From the NCBI RefSeq assembly GCF_048564905.1, contig NW_027328739.1, positions 2,356,001 through 2,420,000 on the forward strand: a stretch of 64,000 nucleotides of DNA, read 5' to 3'. The notes below the pieces were generated by a model. That model worked only from the letters and a program-made list of their open reading frames with translations. It searched no databases and had not been told where the DNA came from. The first letter of the stretch is position 1, and the number at the start of each line of letters is the position of its first letter. A program made the position numbers and the translations under genes. Positions 22,786 through 36,971 of the stretch are shown here, piece by piece. This stretch comes from Vicugna pacos (taxonomy: Eukaryota > Chordata > Mammalia > Artiodactyla > Camelidae).

Positions 22786-25700
22786 CACTTGTTCTGGATA
22801 GCGTTTTGCAGACTAGTTGTTTGAAAGCTTATCTTTTGCGCCTTCAATATCTTTGGAACTGAAAATGGTACTTCCTGTTTCTTTTACTGTTCTTCTTCAT
22901 CTCTACTGGTCAGGTAATATCAGGTATCTAATGTAGACTTCTAGGGCTTTGTTAATTGAAAATTTTAGACTCTTGTCTCTACGCAATTCCATGGGATTTC
23001 TGTGAGGACAATTTCTCCTAGGCATTGATGCCATAACCTGTACCTGTGTGTGTTGTTTGGTATATCTCCAATTGCTGGTGTTGCATTAGTTGTGATGAAC
23101 AACCCATTCTACTTCGATTAGCATAACTTCATTTTGATTATACTTATCTCACACTTCTGAAAGTGCACAGGACACTTCCTCTTGTGGAAATGAAGCTTCT
23201 AAAAGTTCTCAGCTCTGCATTCTTCTCTATGTCATTTTGGAGTGTTTCCAAAACAGCAAACTGAGAGTGCTCTTCTGCTTTTTATTGCCACGGGAATGTC
23301 CCAATGAAATCAGTTCTTTCCAGAGCTTCTCTGTCTACAGAAACACCAGTGGAAGCATATCTATGGATGTCACATATCAGGGCCTGCTGGAATGATCCCG
23401 CAGACCTTCCTTGTTGTCCTAGGTGCCATACCGTGCCGGTGCCATCCAAAATGTAGCATCCGCTTTTGGGAGATAGTGCTGAAGGGAATGCTTCCTCTTC
23501 TCGCGCTGTGGACTTGGACCACTCTTCCTTGTCCTCTCATCCTTGTGGCACGGGTGCACGAAGGCAACCACAGAGTTGTTGCGCATCCTGTGACTCAAAC
23601 CAAACCATAATCCCAGCCCAGGTTATGAATGTAGCATATCCTAAGGCTTTTCATTCTGATTTCAAATTCAAGGCCCCCTGGATCCCTCAGACCAGATGCA
23701 CGATATCTCTGATTCAGCCCCACACGTGCTCTATTGGCAAAATTCCCAATTGGTCCCTGGTCCTGCAGATGTACTGGGTGTGGCCATGGGACATATCGGT
23801 AATCGCAACCGCGCGACCAGTGTGGTTGATTTATTATCGGTACACAGTTCGGTTTGCTCTCTTGATTCGACCCACCACATCCCACAACGCACTCCAGATC
23901 CCTGAGACTCAGCGTGTGCCATCATCCGTAGCTCTATGCCTCACTGACCGTTGCCTCTGCTACCTCTTATTTGGCAGCTGGGATCTTGGTCTCAGAATTA
24001 ACTGTGGGGATATTTTGCGCTGGTTTCTTTGAGTTCTCTCAGCCAAGCATCTGCTGTGCACTCTTGTAAATCTCAGCACATCACCTTCAAACCCATGTCT
24101 CCTGTCCGCTTGAGAGTGTGCGTCCAAGTTAAACAGAGTTTCACCCTCGTTGCTCCATCACCAGGGGTCCGAACCTGCACTGGTTTCCATTCCCTGCTTT
24201 GCATTCTCCTGCTTCCAGGTGTCCTGAGGCCTCATCCTGTCTTTGGGAGTAACAGACCTCTCTTCGGCCAGTGTCCTATGCTAAGGGCAGGGTGAGTGGA
24301 TGTTTCCATTGCTCTGTACATGGGAGCGAGTGAGTGCAGGTTGCACTTCTTCTCTGCCAACTGGGCATCGATGAATCAACACTATCCAGATACATTTCAC
24401 AGAAATGTGATATTTGCTTAGCTCTTTGTTTCTATACAGCCGTGGTGGGAGGGATTGTCCGAAGACAACTCTTTTGACATTGTGTTGATATCCCATTTGC
24501 AGTCTTTAAGAAGTTTAACAGAACTCCTTTACATGTTTTGGGAGTTATACGAAAATGGAGTTATTTTTTGAAACACACTCAATCGACCTAGAAGCCAGAC
24601 TTGTCAATTTTGGTAACATTGTGTCAGCTCTACGGAAAAGCTAGACAGATAGAATGCAAACTAGCAGTCCAAACTGTTCAAGGGGTCATGTCAGCTCTTT
24701 AAGGTTGAAGCCTCCGAAACCAACAGGAACCATGAAATAACTTTTGGAAACATGGAATAACCCCCAACCTTGGATACACTTGTGCATGTGGTGCCCTGTA
24801 TCCCAATGACACCTACTGGCCAATGTTGGCATTTCAAGGGGTAACATCCCTCTCTAGGAAAATACAAGAGGAAACAAACCAAATATATACATTTAGGTTT
24901 GAATCCAAAAGCACCTAGAGGCATTCTAGCTAGGAGAATCCTGCTGCAGTTATGCTAGTCTATTGAGAACCAGGTGTTTTTCTATCAGTGTTGAGAACGC
25001 TTAATCATCCGATCCTGTAGTTTAAAGCCATTTAACGCAACCAAGTCTGCACCCCCATGATATAGTGCCCCCGGGGGCTTGACTCAAGTGAAAGACGATC
25101 CACATAAGCTGTGTCTTTAATGTCATTGGCGACTTTTACAGTTCAGTTCACTTTCTGACTTGTACTATTTACCTTCACTGTCTTGAAAAACTGAAGCCTA
25201 ATACAGATTCATGTTCAGTCAAAGATTCCCCTCACTTACCACACTCCCTTCACCCCAGGGAAGACAGAAACACAACATTTGCTGAATCTAGCGGAAGGAC
25301 ATCGTTTCTAGGTGTGAGCTAAGTATTCAATTTTATCTATTTCAGCCGAGACTATTTGACCTTTAAGGTGTTCACTGTTGTTCACAGAGAGTGAAGCTGG
25401 AGGAACTCTGATTCTACGAGGGGCTTGCTCTTCTCGTAATGGCTTCATTGCAGCTCAGGTACTGATCCTTCAAAATGGATGCCTGAGTGGAGGGGAGGCA
25501 AGGGCAAGTGCTCACTAGCTAGGCCCAAACCTGGGAAAAGGCTTACCTGGGCTTGTTGAATTTTGGTCTGAATGGCTTGGGAATGCCCCTTGGGACGTGT
25601 GGATTCTCACGACCTCTTCCAAGAACAGGAGCGTTTTGATCATCTCTGCCATTTCTTCTCCTTCAGACGTCAGGGACCTTGGACCCGTTCTTGGAGAAGA

Positions 25701-26207
25701 GAATTGAGGAACTTCCTCAAGTCCACGTTGGCACTCCGTATGTTTCTGCCTGTATCAGTGAGTTTCAATATGTCTCATGAATGTCTTTTGAGCCTGGTAT
25801 CCTCTACAGCTGTCTCCACGCCAGTATTCTCCATTGTAGCAGAACATCTCTCATCCATGTGTTCGCATCTCTCCTCAATCCGTGCAGCCAGCTTATCGGC
25901 CAGCTTCTCTTCGTGTCTCCCCTAAAGTCGACTTCACCAGGACTGGGCAAGTCTGAAAGTACCTCGGAGCCTGACCAGTAAGCTGATGACAGGCAGATCT
26001 TCCACTGTCTGCCCTTTCAGGTTCTGGAAACTGACCTGTGACCTCAGGTCTTTGGGCAGCAGCAGTATCTCGAACTTACACAGCTTCCCGGACCAAACAC
26101 CTAAGCCAAGCTCCACAGAGGGCGGCAGCCCCTCCATCACACTGATCCACCCACAGAACTCTGCCCGGTTACCTAGGATCCAACAGCCACAACAAGCCTC
26201 GCGGTAA

Positions 26208-26378
26208 ACACCAACATTCCACCTGGAATCCAACCGCTAACTGCCATCCCCAATGGCTGCTGCATCTTGTCAGTGTTGGGGGAGGGGCTGCATCCGACGA
26301 GAGGTTCCTAAGGTAAATGTGATTCTACCCACTAGCGTCCCATGGGCCTTTCTTCTTCCCTCTTTCCTTTTGTTCAGA
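26208..26378 (+). promoter_or_regulatory. Invariant core (unit 5)
   Basis: B copy, same content as in unit 4. Confidence 0.4.
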
Positions 26379-27285
26379 GCTCTATGCACCGTACCAATGG
26401 AGGGAAGTGTGTCCCTTTTCAGTTGATGGTTTCACACGTCTTTAAACTTTCTAACAGTTCACAGTACACAGGGACCCACTAAAGGAGACTTATGTTCCTA
26501 TAATATCCGTACACCCGGAATACATATGCGTCGCCTGATTTCTGCTGAAACACCCACACTCTCAGGACATGGATCCATTGGATTCATGGGGGCTGAAATT
26601 CCAAGAAATGAAACCAACCCCAATGTGCACTTTGCTGTCGGTCTCTTTTGCACTTAGTACACTTTGGCAGAGCTACTTGCCTTTGTTATAGGCTTCTTAC
26701 ATTTCTTCTCTACGAAGCCTAGAATATGGCATTCCTTCATCCTGTTGGAAGACATACAAGTCTACATCACGGACTAGGAAACCATTTGATTCCAAATCGG
26801 CATTAGTGTTAGGTCACGATATGCTCTTATGAATCAAAATTTACGAATATGAATGCACGCTTCTGATTTCCGAATACAAGTGTGCTGAGTACATGCAAGC
26901 CACGATACTGGGTCGATGCGTTCTGAATGACCCTTGACCTCACCTTGAGTATTTTCTTTTGAATAATCATGGTTCCCTTTGTATATGTCAGCCAACCATA
27001 CCATTTTGGTGCTTGTTTGTTGGTTTGATTCTTTGTTGGTCTTCTTCTCGCTTGTTTTGCAAACACGTCAGGCCATGCATCTCTCCTTTCGCTTCAAACA
27101 GAGTCAAATAAGCTGATTCACTTAAGAGAGTGCTTCCAATCACCTATGATTTCCTGCTTCCCTCTCCCATCTTTAGGGTTTTGATGTCCTCCTTAAGTTC
27201 TTCTTCTTTCTTCTCTGCCACACATGCTCTTCTTGCATTTCCAATAATGGTTTCTTCTTTCCATTCCATCCTGCTGCTTTTCTAT

Positions 27286-28081
27286 TCAGGGGAGTTTTCT
27301 CAACCTTTCTTTTAGAAAAACTTTTGAACTGCTGAATTCTTTTAGATTTGCCGGTCTGTAGAATTCTCTAGCTCTGCCGTTATTTGGAATGGTGTTCATG
27401 TGGCATAGGCTACCCTAGGTGGCAGCATTTGGCCATTCAGGATATGGTCTGTGTCCTGGCACTCCTCCCTGTCCTGCAATATTGCTGCCGAGATATCAGC
27501 TGAAACCCCTCTGGAGGTTTCCTTGTGACTATGTTGTTTCCTCCAGGTGCATTTTAAATCACTCGGATATTCGTGAACTTTGTTGATTTGAATCATACAG
27601 CTGCTGGTAGGTCTATTGGGATTCCACCTCCTTCGGATGCTGTGTAATTCCTGAATTCGCATAGATGATTCTTTCTTGGCTTTCAGCAAGTTTCAGTCTG
27701 ATTTTTCTACAGATAAATTTTCAGACACTTTTTGTTGTTTTATCTCTTGCTTTTCCATCTGGGACTCATGATTTCTATTCTTTCATGCCCTGTCTTAACC
27801 CAGGGTTCAACTGCAATGTTTTCATTTGTTTGCACTTGCTTTCCTATGTCTGCTTCTGACCGAGGTTTTTCTCTTCCCCTGTCTTCACAGTCATTCACGC
27901 GTCCCTCTGCATTATCTAGTCTGCTAAGGACTGAATTCTAGCCCTGATATTATCACAACCATTGAGTTTCCTGATATTTTTGGCTCGTGTTGAGACTTTC
28001 TCTTCCCCTTTTCTGGTATTCTGCCTTTTGTGATTCTGAGACACTGGTGTTCTTCAGTGTTTTCCTGACCTTCATTTTCAA
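27286..28081 (-). mobile_element. Decayed LINE-1 ORF1 (unit 6, B type)
   Basis: As unit 5, including the one-base loss near 27342. Confidence 0.82.
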
Positions 28082-31000
28082 CACTTGTTCTGGATAGCGT
28101 TTTGCAGACTAGTTGTTTGAAAGCTTATCTTTTGCGCCTTCAATATCTTTGGAACTGAAAATGGTACTTCCTGTTTCTTTTACTGTTCTTCTTCATCTCT
28201 ACTGGTCAGGTAATATCAGGTATCTAATGTAGACTTCTAGGGCTTTGTTAATTGAAAATTTTAGACTCTTGTCTCTACGCAATTCCATGGGATTTCTGTG
28301 AGGACAATTTCTCCTAGGCATTGATGCCATAACCTGTACCTGTGTGTGTTGTTTGGTATATCTCCAATTGCTGGTGTTGCATTAGTTGTGATGAACAACC
28401 CATTCTACTTCGATTAGCATAACTTCATTTTGATTATACTTATCTCACACTTCTGAAAGTGCACAGGACACTTCCTCTTGTGGAAATGAAGCTTCTAAAA
28501 GTTCTCAGCTCTGCATTCTTCTCTATGTCATTTTGGAGTGTTTCCAAAACAGCAAACTGAGAGTGCTCTTCTGCTTTTTATTGCCACGGGAATGTCCCAA
28601 TGAAATCAGTTCTTTCCAGAGCTTCTCTGTCTACAGAAACAGCAGTGGAAGCATATCTATGGATGTCACATATCAGGGCCTGCTGGAATGATCCCGCAGA
28701 CCTTCCTTGTTGTCCTAGGTGCCATACCGTGCCGGTGCCATCCAAAATGTAGCATCCGCTTTTGGGAGATAGTGCTGAAGGGAATGCTTCCTCTTCTCGC
28801 GCTGTGGACTTGGACCACTCTTCCTTGTCCTCTCATCCTTGTGGCACGGGTGCACGAAGGCAACCACAGAGTTGTTGCGCATCCTGTGACTCAAACCAAA
28901 CCATAATCCCAGCCCAGGTTATGAATGTAGCATATCCTAAGGCTTTTCATTCTGATTTCAAATTCAAGGCCCCCTGGATCCCTCAGACCAGATGCACGAT
29001 ATCTCTGATTCAGCCCCACACGTGCTCTATTGGCAAAATTCCCAATTGGTCCCTGGTCCTGCAGATGTACTGGGTGTGGCCATGGGACATATCGGTAATC
29101 GCAACCGCGCGACCAGTGTGGTTGATTTATTATCGGTACACAGTTCGGTTTGCTCTCTTGATTCGACCCACCACATCCCACAACGCACTCCAGATCCCTG
29201 AGACTCAGCGTGTGCCATCATCCGTAGCTCTATGCCTCACTGACCGTTGCCTCTGCTACCTCAAATTTGGCATCTGGGATCTTGGTCTCAGAATTAACTG
29301 TGGGGATATTTTGCGCTGGTTTCTTTGAGTTCTCTCAGCCAAGCATCTGCTGTGCACTCTTGTAAATCTCAGCACATCACCTTCAAACCCATGTCTCCTG
29401 TCCGCTTGAGAGTGTGCGTCCAAGTTAAACAGAGTTTCACCCTCGTTGCTCCATCACCAGGGGTCCGAACCTGCACTGGTTTCCATTCCCTGCTTTGCAT
29501 TCTCCTGCTTCCAGGTGTCCTGAGGCCTCATCCTGTCTTTGGGAGTAACAGACCTCTCTTCGGCCAGTGTCCTATGCTAAGGGCAGGGTGAGTGGATGTT
29601 TCCATTGCTCTGTACATGGGAGCGAGTGAGTGCAGGTTGCACTTCTTCTCTGCCAACTGGGCATCGATGAATCAACACTATCCAGATACATTTCACAGAA
29701 ATGTGATATTTGCTTAGCTCTTTGTTTCTATACAGCCGTGGTGGGAGGGATTGTCCGAAGACAACTCTTTTGACATTGTGTTGATATCCCATTTGCAGTC
29801 TTTAAGAAGTTTAACAGAACTCCTTTACATGTTTTGGGAGTTATACGAAAATGGAGTTATTTTTTGAAACACACTCAATCGACCTAGAAGCCAGACTTGT
29901 CAATTTTGGTAACATTGTGTCAGCTCTACGGAAAAGCTAGACAGATAGAATGCAAACTAGCAGTCCAAACTGTTCAAGGGGTCATGTCAGCTCTTTAAGG
30001 TTGAAGCCTCCGAAACCAACAGGAACCATGAAATAACTTTTGGAAACATGGAATAACCCCCAACCTTGGATACACTTGTGCATGTGGTGCCCTGTATCCC
30101 AATGACACCTACTGGCCAATGTTGGCATTTCAAGGGGTAACATCCCTCTCTAGGAAAATACAAGAGGAAACAAACCAAATATATACATTTAGGTTTGAAT
30201 CCAAAAGCACCTAGAGGCATTCTAGCTAGGAGAATCCTGCTGCAGTTATGCTAGTCTATTGAGAACCAGGTGTTTTTCTATCAGTGTTGAGAACGCTTAA
30301 TCATCCGATCCTGTAGTTTAAAGCCATTTAACGCAACCAAGTCTGCACCCCCATGATATAGTGCCCCCGGGGGCTTGACTCAAGTGAAAGACGATCCACA
30401 TAAGCTGTGTCTTTAATGTCATTGGCGACTTTTACAGTTCAGTTCACTTTCTGACTTGTACTATTTACCTTCACTGTCTTGAAAAACTGAAGCCTAATAC
30501 AGATTCATGTTCAGTCAAAGATTCCCCTCACTTACCACACTCCCTTCACCCCAGGGAAGACAGAAACACAACATTTGCTGAATCTAGCGGAAGGACATCG
30601 TTTCTAGGTGTGAGCTAAGTATTCAATTTTATCTATTTCAGCCGAGACTATTTGACCTTTAAGGTGTTCACTGTTGTTCACAGAGAGTGAAGCTGGAGGA
30701 ACTCTGATTCTACGAGGGGCTTGCTCTTCTCGTAATGGCTTCATTGCAGCTCAGGTACTGATCCTTCAAAATGGATGCCTGAGTGGAGGGGAGGCAAGGG
30801 CAAGTGCTCACTAGCTAGGCCCAAACCTGGGAAAAGGCTTACCTGGGCTTGTTGAATTTTGGTCTGAATGGCTTGGGAATGCCCCTTGGGACGTGTGGAT
30901 TCTCACGACCTCTTCCAAGAACAGGAGCGTTTTGATCATCTCTGCCATTTCTTCTCCTTCAGACGTCAGGGACCTTGGACCCGTTCTTGGAGAAGAGAAT

Positions 31001-31503
31001 TGAGGAACTTCCTCAAGTCCACGTTGGCACTCCGTATGTTTCTGCCTGTATCAGTGAGTTTCAATATGTCTCATGAATGTCTTTTGAGCCTGGTATCCTC
31101 TACAGCTGTCTCCACGCCAGTATTCTCCATTGTAGCAGAACATCTCTCATCCATGTGTTCGCATCTCTCCTCAATCCGTGCAGCCAGCTTATCGGCCAGC
31201 TTCTCTTCGTGTCTCCCCTAAAGTCGACTTCACCAGGACTGGGCAAGTCTGAAAGTACCTCGGAGCCTGACCAGTAAGCTGATGACAGGCAGATCTTCCA
31301 CTGTCTGCCCTTTCAGGTTCTGGAAACTGACCTGTGACCTCAGGTCTTTGGGCAGCAGCAGTATCTCGAACTTACACAGCTTCCCGGACCAAACACCTAA
31401 GCCAAGCTCCACAGAGGGCGGCAGCCCCTCCATCACACTGATCCACCCACAGAACTCTGCCCGGTTACCTAGGATCCAACAGCCACAACAAGCCTCGCGG
31501 TAA

Positions 31504-31674
31504 ACACCAACATTCCACCTGGAATCCAACCGCTAACTGCCATCCCCAATGGCTGCTGCATCTTGTCAGTGTTGGGGGAGGGGCTGCATCCGACGAGAGG
31601 TTCCTAAGGTAAATGTGATTCTACCCACTAGCGTCCCATGGGCCTTTCTTCTTCCCTCTTTCCTTTTGTTCAGA
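31504..31674 (+). promoter_or_regulatory. Invariant core (unit 6)
   Basis: B copy, unchanged. Confidence 0.4.
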
Positions 31675-32581
31675 GCTCTATGCACCGTACCAATGGAGGG
31701 AAGTGTGTCCCTTTTCAGTTGATGGTTTCACACGTCTTTAAACTTTCTAACAGTTCACAGTACACAGGGACCCACTAAAGGAGACTTATGTTCCTATAAT
31801 ATCCGTACACCCGGAATACATATGCGTCGCCTGATTTCTGCTGAAACACCCACACTCTCAGGACATGGATCCATTGGATTCATGGGGGCTGAAATTCCAA
31901 GAAATGAAACCAACCCCAATGTGCACTTTGCTGTCGGTCTCTTTTGCACTTAGTACACTTTGGCAGAGCTACTTGCCTTTGTTATAGGCTTCTTACATTT
32001 CTTCTCTACGAAGCCTAGAATATGGCATTCCTTCATCCTGTTGGAAGACATACAAGTCTACATCACGGACTAGGAAACCATTTGATTCCAAATCGGCATT
32101 AGTGTTAGGTCACGATATGCTCTTATGAATCAAAATTTACGAATATGAATGCACGCTTCTGATTTCCGAATACAAGTGTGCTGAGTACATGCAAGCCACG
32201 ATACTGGGTCGATGCGTTCTGAATGACCCTTGACCTCACCTTGAGTATTTTCTTTTGAATAATCATGGTTCCCTTTGTATATGTCAGCCAACCATACCAT
32301 TTTGGTGCTTGTTTGTTGGTTTGATTCTTTGTTGGTCTTCTTCTCGCTTGTTTTGCAAACACGTCAGGCCATGCATCTCTCCTTTCGCTTCAAACAGAGT
32401 CAAATAAGCTGATTCACTTAAGAGAGTGCTTCCAATCACCTATGATTTCCTGCTTCCCTCTCCCATCTTTAGGGTTTTGATGTCCTCCTTAAGTTCTTCT
32501 TCTTTCTTCTCTGCCACACATGCTCTTCTTGCATTTCCAATAATGGTTTCTTCTTTCCATTCCATCCTGCTGCTTTTCTAT

Positions 32582-33378
32582 TCAGGGGAGTTTTCTCAAC
32601 CTTTCTTTTAGAAAAACTTTTGAACTGCTGAATTCTTTTAAGATTTGCCGGTCTGTAGAATTCTCTAGCTCTGCCGTTATTTGGAATGGTGTTCATGTGG
32701 CATAGGCTACCCTAGGAGGCAGCATTTGGCCATTCAGGATATGGTCTGTGTCCTGGCACTCCTCCCTGTCCTGCAATATTGCTGCCGAGATATCAGCTGA
32801 AACCCCTCTGGAGGTTTCCTTGTGACTATGTTGTTTCCTCCAGGTGCATTTTAAATCACTCGGATATTCGTGAACTTTGTTGATTTGAATCATACAGCTG
32901 TTGGTAGGTCTATTGGGATTCCACCTCCTTCGGATGCTGTGTAATTCCTGAATTCGCATAGATGATTCTTTCTTGGCTTTCAGCAAGTTTCAGTCTGATT
33001 TTTCTACAGATAAATTTTCAGACACTTTTTGTTGCTTTATCTCTTGCTTTTCCATCTGGGACTCATGATTTCTATTCTTTCATGCCCTGTCTTAACCCAG
33101 GGTTCAACTGCAATGTTTTCATTTGTTTGCACTTGCTTTCCTATGTCTGCTTCTGACCGAGGTTTTTCTCTTCCCCTGTCTTCACAGTCATTCACGCGTC
33201 CCTCTGCATTATCTAGTCTGCTAAGGACTGAATTCTAGCCCTGATAATATCACAACCATTGAGTTTCCTGATATTTTTGGCTCGTGTTGAGACTTTCTCT
33301 TCCCCTTTTCTGGTATTCTGCCTTTTGTGATTCTGAGACACTGGTGTTCTTCAGTGTTTTCCTGACCTTCATTTTCAA
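32582..33378 (-). mobile_element. Decayed LINE-1 ORF1 (unit 7, B type)
   Basis: Keeps the base lost in units 5 and 6, so the RNA-binding block and the C-terminal block share one frame with a single TGA between them. Confidence 0.82.
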
Positions 33379-36300
33379 CACTTGTTCTGGATAGCGTTTT
33401 GCAGACTAGTTGTTTGAAAGCTTATCTTTTGCGCCTTCAATATCTTTGGAACTGAAAATGGTACTTCCTGTTTCTTTTACTGTTCTTCTTCATCTCTACT
33501 GGTCAGGTAATATCAGGTATCTAATGTAGACTTCTAGGGCTTTGTTAATTGAAAATTTTAGACTCTTGTCTCTACGCAATTCCATGGGATTTCTGTGAGG
33601 ACAATTTCTCCTAGGCATTGATGCCATAACCTGTACCTGTGTGTGTTGTTTGGTATATCTCCAATTGCTGGTGTTGCATTAGTTGTGATGAACAACCCAT
33701 TCTACTTCGATTAGCATAACTTCATTTTGATTATACTTATCTCACACTTCTGAAAGTGCACAGGACACTTCCTCTTGTGGAAATGAAGCTTCTAAAAGTT
33801 CTCAGCTCTGCATTCTTCTCTATGTCATTTTGGAGTGTTTCCAAAACAGCAAACTGAGAGTGCTCTTCTGCTTTTTATTGCCACGGGAATGTCCCAATGA
33901 AATCAGTTCTTTCCAGAGCTTCTCTGTCTACAGAAACACCAGTGGAAGCATATCTATGGATGTCACATATCAGGGCCTGCTGGAATGATCCCGCAGACCT
34001 TCCTTGTTGTCCTAGGTGCCGTACCGTGCCGGTGCCATCCAAAATGCAGCATCCGCTTTTGGGAGATAGTGCTGAAGGGAATGCTTCCTCTTCTCGCGCT
34101 GTGGACTTGGACCACTCTTCCTTGTCCTCTCATCCTTGTGGCACGGGTGCACGAAGGCAACCACAGAGTTGTTGCGCATCCTGTGACTCAAACCAAACCA
34201 TAATCCCAGCCCAGGTTATGAATGTAGCATATCCTAAGGCTTTTCATTCTGATTTCAAATTCAAGGCCCCCTGGATCCCTCAGACCAGATGCACGATATC
34301 TCTGATTCAGCCCCACACGTGCTCTATTGGCAAAATTCCCAATTGGTCCCTGGTCCTACAGATGTACTGGGTGTGGCCATGGGACATATCGGTAATCGCA
34401 ACCGCGCGACCAGTGTGGTTGATTTATTATCGGTACACAGTTCGGTTTGCTCTCTTGATTCGACCCACCACATCCCACAACGCACTCCAGATCCCTGAGA
34501 CTCAGCGTGTGCCATCATCCGTAGCTCTATGCCTCACTGACCGTTGCCTCTGCTACCTCAAATTTGGCAGCTGGGATCTTGGTCTCAGAATTAACTGTGG
34601 GGATATTTTGCGCTGGTTTCTTTGAGTTCTCTCAGCCAAGCATCTGCTGTGCACTCTTGTAAATCTCAGCACATCACCTTCAAACCCATGTCTCCTGTCT
34701 GCTTGAGAGTGTGCGTCCAAGTTAAACAGAGTTTCACCCTCGTTGCTCCATCACCAGGGGTCCGAACCTGCACTGGTTTCCATTCCCTGCTTTGCATTCT
34801 CCTGCTTCCAGGTGTCCTGAGGCCTCATCCTGTCTTTGGGAGTAACAGACCTCTCTTCGGCCAGTGTCCTATGCTAAGGGCAGGGTGAGTGGATGTTTCC
34901 ATTGCTCTGTACATGGGAGCGAGTGAGTGCAGGTTGCACTTCTTCTCTGCCAACTGGGCATCGATGAATCAACACTATCCAGATACATTTCACAGAAATG
35001 TGATATTTGCTTAGCTCTTTGTTTCTATACAGCCGTGGTGGGAGGGATTGTCCGAAGACAACTCTTTTGACATTGTGTTGATATCCCATTTGCAGTCTTT
35101 AAGAAGTTTAACAGAACTCCTTTACATGTTTTGGGAGTTATACGAAAATGGAGTTATTTTTTGAAACACACTCAATCGACCTAGAAGCCAGACTTGTCAA
35201 TTTTGGTAACATTGTGTCAGCTCTACGGAAAAGCTAGACAGATAGAATGCAAACTAGCAGTCCAAACTGTTCAAGGGGTCATGTCAGCTCTTTAAGGTTG
35301 AAGCCTCCGAAACCAACAGGAACCATGAAATAACTTTTGGAAACATGGAATAACCCCCAACCTTGGATACACTTGTGCATGTGGTGCCCTGTATCCCAAT
35401 GACACCTACTGGCCAATGTTGGCATTTCAAGGGGTAACATCCCTCTCTAGGAAAATACAAGAGGAAACAAACCAAATATATACATTTAGGTTTGAATCCA
35501 AAAGCACCTAGAGGCATTCTAGCTAGGAGAATCCTGCTGCAGTTATGCTAGTCTATTGAGAACCAGGTGTTTTTCTATCAGTGTTGAGCACGCTTAATCA
35601 TCCGATCCTGTAGTTTAAAGCCATTTAACGCAACCAAGTCTGCACCCCCATGATATAGTGCCCCCGGGGGCTTGACTCAAGTGAAAGACGATCCACATAA
35701 GCTGTGTCTTTAATGTCATTGGCGACTTTTACAGTTCAGTTCACTTTCTGACTTGTACTATTTACCTTCACTGTCTTGAAAAACTGAAGCCTAATACAGA
35801 TTCATGTTCAGTCAAAGATTCCCCTCACTTACCACACTCCCTTCACCCCAGGGAAGACAGAAACACAACATTTGCTGAATCTAGCGGAAGGACATCGTTT
35901 CTAGGTGTGAGCTAAGTATTCAATTTTATCTATTTCAGCCGAGACTATTTGACCTTTAAGGTGTTCACTGTTGTTCACAGAGAGTGAAGCTGGAGGAACT
36001 CTGATTCTACGAGGGGCTTGCTCTTCTCGTAATGGCTTCATTGCAGCTCAGGTACTGATCCTTCAAAATGGATGCCTGAGTGGAGGGGAGGCAAGGGCAA
36101 GTGCTCACTAGCTAGGCCCAAACCTGGGAAAAGGCTTACCTGGGCTTGTTGAATTTTGGTCTGAATGGCTTGGGAATGCCCCTTGGGACGTGTGGATTCT
36201 CACGACCTCTTCCAAGAACAGGAGCGTTTTGATCATCTCTGCCATTTCTTCTCCTTCAGACGTCAGGGACCTTGGACCCGTTCTTGGAGAAGAGAATTGA

Positions 36301-36800
36301 GGAACTTCCTCAAGTCCACGTTGGCACTCCGTATGTTTCTGCCTGTATCAGTGAGTTTCAATATGTCTCATGAATGTCTTTTGAGCCTGGTATCCTCTAC
36401 AGCTGTCTCCACGCCAGTATTCTCCATTGTAGCAGAACATCTCTCATCCATGTGTTCGCATCTCTCCTCAATCCGTGCAGCCAGCTTATCGGCCAGCTTC
36501 TCTTCGTGTCTCCCCTAAAGTCGACTTCACCAGGACTGGGCAAGTCTGAAAGTACCTCGGAGCCTGACCAGTAAGCTGATGACAGGCAGATCTTCCACTG
36601 TCTGCCCTTTCAGGTTCTGGAAACTGACCTGTGACCTCAGGTCTTTGGGCAGCAGCAGTATCTCGAACTTACACAGCTTCCCGGACCAAACACCTAAGCC
36701 AAGCTCCACAGAGGGCGGCAGCCCCTCCATCACACTGATCCACCCACAGAACTCTGCCCGGTTACCTAGGATCCAACAGCCACAACAAGCCTCGCGGTAA

Positions 36801-36971
36801 ACACCAACATTCCACCTGGAATCCAACCGCTAACTGCCATCCCCAATGGCTGCTGCATCTTGTCAGTGTTGGGGGAGGGGCTGCATCCGACGAGAGGTTC
36901 CTAAGGTAAATGTGATTCTACCCACTAGCGTCCCATGGGCCTTTCTTCTTCCCTCTTTCCTTTTGTTCAGA
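36801..36971 (+). promoter_or_regulatory. Invariant core (unit 7)
   Basis: B copy, unchanged although this unit carries many private variants elsewhere. Confidence 0.4.

Larger units (their letters stand above)
21126..26421. repeat. Macrosatellite unit 5 (subfamily B, 5296 bp)
   Basis: First complete B unit. Relative to A it carries about 22 extra bases near 21675-21697 plus small indels elsewhere. It shares the variant tacctcttattt (about 23963) with unit 8 only. Confidence 0.97.
26422..31717. repeat. Macrosatellite unit 6 (subfamily B, 5296 bp)
   Basis: B copy following unit 5 without a gap. It carries aaatttggcatctggg near 29265, otherwise seen only in unit 9. Confidence 0.97.

Noticed and set aside
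23466-24032. 188-codon plus-strand frame as a gene
   Set aside because: It is absent from A units because of a two-base indel and broken in units 4 and 12. It has no recognisable domain, and its length is within chance for GC-richer sequence.
24029-24295. 88-codon plus-strand frame ending near a strong donor motif, considered as a coding exon
   Set aside because: Units 1 and 2 have an in-frame stop (cttgtgag). I see no homology, and the upstream acceptor is only average.
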